Shown here: positions 5,991-9,271 of the stretch, piece after piece
Layout: the number at the start of each line of letters is the position of its first letter
Numbering within the stretch: position 1 is the stretch's first letter
Assembly: GCA_024404395.1 (NCBI GenBank)
Contig: JAKSPZ010000018.1
Coordinates: forward strand, 1-9,271
Origin: Clostridia bacterium
GTDB lineage: Bacteria; Bacillota; Clostridia; Christensenellales; Aristaeellaceae
Direction of reading: 5' to 3'
DNA length: 9,271 bases
Made by a program: the position numbers and the translations under genes
The notes under the pieces: generated by a model
What the model was told of the DNA's origin: nothing
What the model saw: the letters and a program-made list of their open reading frames with translations, nothing else
Databases searched by the model: none

Positions 5991-8192
5991 TCAGGCGTCT
6001 TTTGGCAGCAGGCGAATCTGGCCGGGAGAAGCGATGATCCGTCCGAGGATCGCCGTGGTAAAGATGAAAGCGGCGATCATCCCAACGGGGACATCGGCAA
6101 AGGTGATATACATGGTCACCGCGTCATTGGAGATGGCATGGACCACGAAGGCCGCCAGTCGATAGCCCAGCGGCAGACCGATGATGAGGGTCAGAATCGT
6201 CTGCAGGACGATCTCGATCATGGACCCCAGCAGCACCCTGATGTAGCTGTAGCCCAGCGTGCGGAGGATCATGTGCTCGCGTATCCTGCGGCGATAGAAG
6301 ATCACCGACAGGTTGTAGATCACGATGACGCAGATGAGACAGGCAAAGCCGATAATGATAAAGATGTATCGGCTGAGGTAGACCATCTTCGTCCGGATAT
6401 CCCGCCGCAGGGTGGAAACATTGCTTACATAGAAGAAGCCGCTCTCGGGGCTGTCATCGAACTCGGGCAGATCGCCGCGGATGAAACGGACGTTGCAGCC
6501 GTCGTTTCCGAAGAGGTCGGCATAGGTCTCAATGCTCATATAGCAGCGATAATCCGCCACGGATTTGCAGACGGCGTCCACGGTCACTTCCCGTCCGTTC
6601 AGCGTGACGGTATCCCCCGCTCCGATGCCGAGGGTATCGGCCAGTCGGGAATAGATGATGATGCCGTCCCCCAATTCGAGGGGTCTGTTCCGAAGGTCGC
6701 AGACATGGATGTAGTCCGTGTTGTTCATGGCAACGAGCTTGGTAAACTCACCTTCAATGTCCACATAGGTCTCGACGCAGGTGTCGTCGCCGTTGTTCTC
6801 CAGGGGCGCGTAACTGTAGTAGTGCAGCGCGTAGTCGTAATCGATCTCCTTATCATAGAGGAAATCGATGGAATGATCCTTGGCGTCTCGCACCCCGAAG
6901 GACGCGGTCACGATGACACATACCAGCATCATATTGACCATCGCAAAGAGGAAGGTGGCGGGCTTGCCGAAGACGGGCGCCAGGAAAGGTTTCATCCCGA
7001 CCTGTCTGTTGCGGAGGAACTTCATGCCCGCCTGCTTGGTCTGCGCCCCGTCGTTCATGATCTCCACGATGTCCACGGAGACAATCTGACGGATGTTGAC
7101 GAACACCGCCAGTACCATGAACAGGCAGGTCAGACAGGCGGCGGCGATGATATTGACCGCATCCATGTGCACAGCGAACTTGGGCAGATAGACGGAATCG
7201 GTGTAGAGGTCGGTATAGATGCGCGACTGTATCGCGGACAGTCCCACGCCCAGCAGACAGGCGGACACCGCGACGACCAGCGCATAGCCCACAAAGAGCC
7301 CTACCACGCCGCCCTTGGATCTGCCGTTGGCGCGGAGGATGCCGATGTCGTGGGCCTTGATCTCGATGAACTGCCGAAGGAACAGCACGGAGACCACCAG
7401 TCCGATGAGATACATGAGGACGGGCAGCATCGTCGCTACGGGACGCAGCGCATCCAGATCGTTGGCAATGGAGATGTTCGCGTGGCGATCCTCGTTGATC
7501 TCGTAGTACATGAGCCTGTCTTCAAAGAGGCTGTGAACCGTCGCTTCAACCGCCTTGGGATCGGCGCCCGCTTCCAGGTAATAGATCAGGGTGTTGGGCA
7601 GGGAAACGTCCACATATTCGCCCAGCTTCTCCATGGGGATGTAGGCGTAGCCGATGGAGCTGATCTCCAAAGAAGCGCCGATGCTGCGGGTGGCGCCGAT
7701 GGCCTTGGGATCGCTGCCCAGGGACTTCACAACGAGGCTGATCTCCCTGTTGTTGAGATGAAGATCCACGCTGTCCCCGCAGTGGATATCTGCGTAGGAC
7801 GCAAACTCGGCGGACAGACCGAAGTCCCCCGTCTCAACTTCCTCAATGATAAAAGGATGCTGGTTCTCAACATCGATGCCCACGAGACGGATATATTTGC
7901 TGCGGTCGGAAGCGAGCACCGCGTCGACGGAATAGGCCTCGGTGACGGAATCGATGCCGGATATGCCGCGCAGCGCGTCGGCGTCGCCGGGCAGGAAGGT
8001 GCCGTAGTAGGGCTGGATGAAGCCATCATAATAATGATAGTCTTCGAGGTAGGTGTTCAGTCCCTGCTCCATGGCGTCCTGCACGGTGCGGAAGGTGACG
8101 TATGAGGAAAAACAGATGCCCGAGCACAGCACCAGCAGGAGGAAGAACCGCAGATTGTGCAGTATGAAGCCTTTGATAAGCTTGATATTCAT
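5991..8192 (-). CDS. ABC transporter permease with two FtsX domains
   Basis: This 733-residue membrane protein is the partner of the ATPase just upstream. It has two FtsX-type halves. Helix 1 (about 12-34) is followed by a large extracytoplasmic domain (about 35-250) and helices near 253-275, 295-320 and 347-368. A second half follows: a helix near 412-433, an extracytoplasmic domain (about 434-605) and helices near 609-633, 653-685 and 701-721. The cytoplasmic coupling motif of FtsX permeases appears twice, as HDIGILRANG (281-290) and EHMILRTLGYS (639-649). This matches fused LolC/MacB-like exporters of Gram-positives, which may move a peptide, antibiotic or lipid, or do mechanical work in the envelope. 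The eight-helix layout differs from the ten helices of BceB-type bacitracin transporters, and no two-component system is next to it. The start codon has an AGGGAGGT ribosome binding site (8204-8211) inside the end of the ATPase gene, and one base separates the genes. The substrate is unknown. Confidence 0.92.
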   Translation of the reverse strand: MNIKLIKGFILHNLRFFLLLVLCSGICFSSYVTFRTVQDAMEQGLNTYLEDYHYYDGFIQPYYGTFLPGDADALRGISGIDSVTEAYSVDAVLASDRSKYIRLVGIDVENQHPFIIEEVETGDFGLSAEFASYADIHCGDSVDLHLNNREISLVVKSLGSDPKAIGATRSIGASLEISSIGYAYIPMEKLGEYVDVSLPNTLIYYLEAGADPKAVEATVHSLFEDRLMYYEINEDRHANISIANDLDALRPVATMLPVLMYLIGLVVSVLFLRQFIEIKAHDIGILRANGRSKGGVVGLFVGYALVVAVSACLLGVGLSAIQSRIYTDLYTDSVYLPKFAVHMDAVNIIAAACLTCLFMVLAVFVNIRQIVSVDIVEIMNDGAQTKQAGMKFLRNRQVGMKPFLAPVFGKPATFLFAMVNMMLVCVIVTASFGVRDAKDHSIDFLYDKEIDYDYALHYYSYAPLENNGDDTCVETYVDIEGEFTKLVAMNNTDYIHVCDLRNRPLELGDGIIIYSRLADTLGIGAGDTVTLNGREVTVDAVCKSVADYRCYMSIETYADLFGNDGCNVRFIRGDLPEFDDSPESGFFYVSNVSTLRRDIRTKMVYLSRYIFIIIGFACLICVIVIYNLSVIFYRRRIREHMILRTLGYSYIRVLLGSMIEIVLQTILTLIIGLPLGYRLAAFVVHAISNDAVTMYITFADVPVGMIAAFIFTTAILGRIIASPGQIRLLPKDA

Positions 8193-8193
8193 A

Positions 8194-8898
8194 TCACCAG
8201 CGGACCTCCCTGATGGGAATGGGATGGGCGTTGTATTCGTCCGAGATGACTTTGCCGTCCTTCATGATGATATTGTGATCCGCGGCCTCGCTGACAAGGG
8301 CGTTGTGGGTGATGATGATGACGGTCTTCCCCTGCTCGCGGGTGAGCTTCTGCAGGAATTCCAGCACGCGGATGCCGTTCTCCACGTCCAGCGCGCCCGT
8401 GGGCTCGTCGCAGAGGTAGAGGCTGCCGCCCTTGCAGAGTGCGCGGGCAATGGAAGCACGCTGCTGCTCGCCGCCGGACATCTGGCTTGGATAATGGTCC
8501 CTTCGCTTGTCGATGTCCAGCAGGCGGAGGATCTCATCGATGTCCGCGTCGGATTCGCCAAGCTTCTTGCCCAGGAGCGCGTTCTCGTAGACCGTCAGGT
8601 CGGAGAGCAGATTGTAGCTCTGGAAGATGATGGAGATATCCTTCCGGCGATAGCGGTCGCGGCGGCGCTCGTTGAATTTGCAGATATCCTCGCCGTCCAC
8701 GGTGACGGAGCCGCCGTCGGAAGTGAGCAGCGCGCCGAGAATGTTCAGCAGGGTGCTCTTGCCGCTGCCACTGTAGCCGGTGATGACGGCAAACTCGCCC
8801 GCCTCCACGGTAAAGCTGATGTCCCGCAGGGCGTAGACTTCAAGGTCTCCGTGTTTATATTTCTTGCTGATGTTTTTGACTTCAATCCTGCCGCTCAT
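8194..8898 (-). CDS. ABC transporter ATP-binding protein (LolD/MacB type)
   Basis: This cytoplasmic ATPase of 234 residues is the usual length for the LolD/MacB/FtsE group that drives FtsX-type permeases. All catalytic motifs are intact: Walker A GYSGSGKST (41-49), Q-loop Gln93 in FQSYNLL, signature MSGGEQQR (140-147), Walker B YLCDEP (161-166) followed by TGALD, and H-loop His198 in ITHN. The start at 8898 is chosen over an in-frame ATG at 9009. A GGAGGAG ribosome binding site lies 7 bases before it (8906-8912), the promoter overlaps the longer version, and the family begins with an Ile-Glu-Val-Lys-Asn-type strand. It is the first gene of a two-gene operon with the FtsX permease. Confidence 0.94.
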   Translation of the reverse strand: MSGRIEVKNISKKYKHGDLEVYALRDISFTVEAGEFAVITGYSGSGKSTLLNILGALLTSDGGSVTVDGEDICKFNERRRDRYRRKDISIIFQSYNLLSDLTVYENALLGKKLGESDADIDEILRLLDIDKRRDHYPSQMSGGEQQRASIARALCKGGSLYLCDEPTGALDVENGIRVLEFLQKLTREQGKTVIIITHNALVSEAADHNIIMKDGKVISDEYNAHPIPIREVRW

Positions 8899-8926
8899 GA
8901 TCCCACTCCTCCGGTTTGATGGATGT

Positions 8927-8936
8927 ATTATATCAT
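8927..8936 (-). promoter_or_regulatory. Extended -10 promoter of the LolD/FtsX operon
   Basis: The minus strand reads ATGATATAAT here. This gives a perfect TATAAT (8927-8932) preceded by the TGN extension of an extended -10 promoter. No good -35 hexamer lies 16-18 bases upstream, as expected for this promoter type. The predicted transcript start is about 20 bases upstream of the ATPase start codon, just before its ribosome binding site. Confidence 0.65.
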
Positions 8937-8975
8937 AGATCGCCAAACAAAGGAAGGGGACGACGGGGCTGCGGA

Positions 8976-8992
8976 GCAATTGACGGGCGGAG
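8976..8992. repeat. Partial copy of the dispersed repeat
   Basis: These 17 bases (GCAATTGACGGGCGGAG) are identical to 34-50. The similarity continues through 9016: from 34 to 74 the two copies differ at only about six of 41 positions. The 5' half of the repeat (the GGTACCGC part and left hairpin arm) is missing here, so this is a truncated copy. Confidence 0.8.
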
Positions 8993-8994
8993 TA

Positions 8995-9053
8995 TGCAAA
9001 GGGAAGCACGGGCTACGGGGAGTGACGTGCAAAGGGAGGCGCGGGTTACGGGG
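8995..9053. repeat. Two tandem copies of a 26-base unit, period 33
   Basis: A 26-base unit beginning TGCAAAGGGA occurs at 8995-9020 and 9028-9053. The copies differ at three positions, all transitions. A related unit follows the left repeat at 53-70. No start codon or coding pattern goes with it. Confidence 0.75.
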
Positions 9054-9060
9054 GGGACGC

Positions 9061-9081
9061 GGCGTGCTGAGTCAGCACGCC
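9061..9081. repeat. Perfect 10-bp inverted repeat with 1-base centre
   Basis: GGCGTGCTGA (9061-9070) and TCAGCACGCC (9072-9081) are exact reverse complements around a single G. No T-run follows on either strand and no gene ends nearby, so it is not a simple terminator. It is the first of several adjacent palindromes, which suggests a small palindromic element of the REP or MITE kind. Confidence 0.75.
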
Positions 9082-9130
9082 CTACAGAGCGTGGTACAAG
9101 CTGTTTGTAGGGTGCGCTGACCCCAGCGCA
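9080..9130. repeat. Nested palindromes CCCTACA...TGTAGGG and adjacent hairpin
   Basis: CCCTACA (9080-9086) pairs with TGTAGGG (9106-9112) across a 19-base interior. Directly after it, TGCGCTG (9113-9119) pairs with CAGCGCA (9124-9130) around ACCC. With the palindrome at 9061-9081 this makes a row of three stem-loops with no spacer between them. The function is unknown. Confidence 0.65.
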
Positions 9131-9145
9131 TCGTGGGGTAATAAA

Positions 9146-9184
9146 TACCGCAAGGGCGTAACCTGTGGCTCCCTTCGTAGGGAG
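9146..9184. repeat. Mixed repeat block with inverted copy of the left-end sequence and a hairpin
   Basis: TACCGCAAGGGCGTA (9146-9160) repeats as part of 9225-9239 and, with two changes, of 4-18. CCTGTGGCTCCCTT (9162-9175) is the exact reverse complement of 57-70. CTCCCT (9169-9174) pairs with AGGGAG (9179-9184) around TCGT. The block thus joins pieces of the dispersed repeat in opposite orientations. Confidence 0.7.
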
Positions 9185-9221
9185 GAGCGGAGCGACGACT
9201 AGCCGTGAGGACACCGCGCAG

Positions 9222-9271
9222 CGGTACCGCAAGGGCGTACTCGGCGATTGCCGAAGGCAATTGACGGGCGG
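9222..9271. repeat. Dispersed intergenic repeat, right copy
   Basis: This copy matches 1-48 in the same orientation. It includes the palindrome GCGGTACCGC (9221-9230) and the hairpin ATTGCC-GAA-GGCAAT (9246-9260). Compared with the left copy the stem is one base pair longer, with matched changes in both arms. It runs to the last base of the window, so it may continue beyond. Confidence 0.8.

Noticed and set aside
5985..8105. A 706-codon open frame on the plus strand opposite the FtsX permease gene
   Set aside because: It is antisense to a clearly functional gene, is rich in Asp, Gly, His, Val and Gln as expected for the complement of GC-rich coding DNA, and shows no family motif or good ribosome binding site.
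8899..9009. A 37-residue N-terminal extension of the LolD-type ATPase
   Set aside because: It would overlap the extended -10 promoter and run into repeat sequence. The internal ATG at 8898 has a near-perfect ribosome binding site and fits the family start.
8916..9260. Short open frames of 62-99 codons in the repeat cluster, on both strands
   Set aside because: They cross palindromes and tandem repeats, overlap each other on both strands, and encode Arg-rich low-complexity peptides with no motif.
8976..9271. Repeats of the cluster as a CRISPR array
   Set aside because: The units are palindromic, unequal in length and partly inverted, with no regular repeat-spacer pattern and no cas gene nearby.

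Overview
The window reads as chromosomal DNA of an uncultured, GC-rich member of the Clostridia (Firmicutes/Bacillota). This is an inference. It rests on AGGAGG-type ribosome binding sites, sigma-A-like promoters in AT-rich gaps between GC-rich genes, Firmicute-style genes (an RbsABC-type sugar importer, a LacX-type mutarotase, a URO-D-fold methyltransferase, and an FtsX/LolD-type ABC pair), and GC-rich palindromic intergenic repeats. The substrate-binding protein has a signal peptide but no lipobox cysteine. As I recall, that fits Christensenellales-like lineages better than classical Clostridium, but this was not checked.

Layout. Positions 1-126 hold a dispersed-repeat copy and a terminator. 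Positions 127-3801 (minus strand) form a three-gene sugar-type importer operon, in order of transcription: substrate-binding protein, double-NBD ATPase, permease. A 220-base gap with strong hairpins separates the first two genes. Positions 3802-3994 are a divergent promoter region. Positions 3995-5937 (plus strand) are a two-gene operon with an ATGA overlap: a URO-D-family protein carrying the HxC...C zinc-ligand pattern of methylcobamide-dependent methyltransferases, and an aldose 1-epimerase of the LacX type. A shared terminator at 5951-5987 closes this operon and the next one, which runs toward it. Positions 5991-8898 (minus strand) are a separate two-gene ABC system: a LolD/MacB-type ATPase and an eight-helix double-FtsX permease. 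Positions 8899-9271 contain no gene. They hold the promoter of that ABC pair and a dense cluster of palindromic repeats ending in a second copy of the repeat found at position 1.

How it works together. The importer and the methyltransferase/mutarotase pair share one divergent control region with two ATGCAAG direct repeats, so they are probably one regulon for taking up and processing a sugar-like compound. A methylated sugar or methyl glycoside is an attractive but unproven substrate. No kinase, corrinoid protein or regulator is present in the window. The FtsX/LolD pair has its own extended -10 promoter and is probably unrelated. Both window ends lie in the same repeat in the same orientation, which suggests a contig broken at repeats, or a segment bounded by direct repeats.
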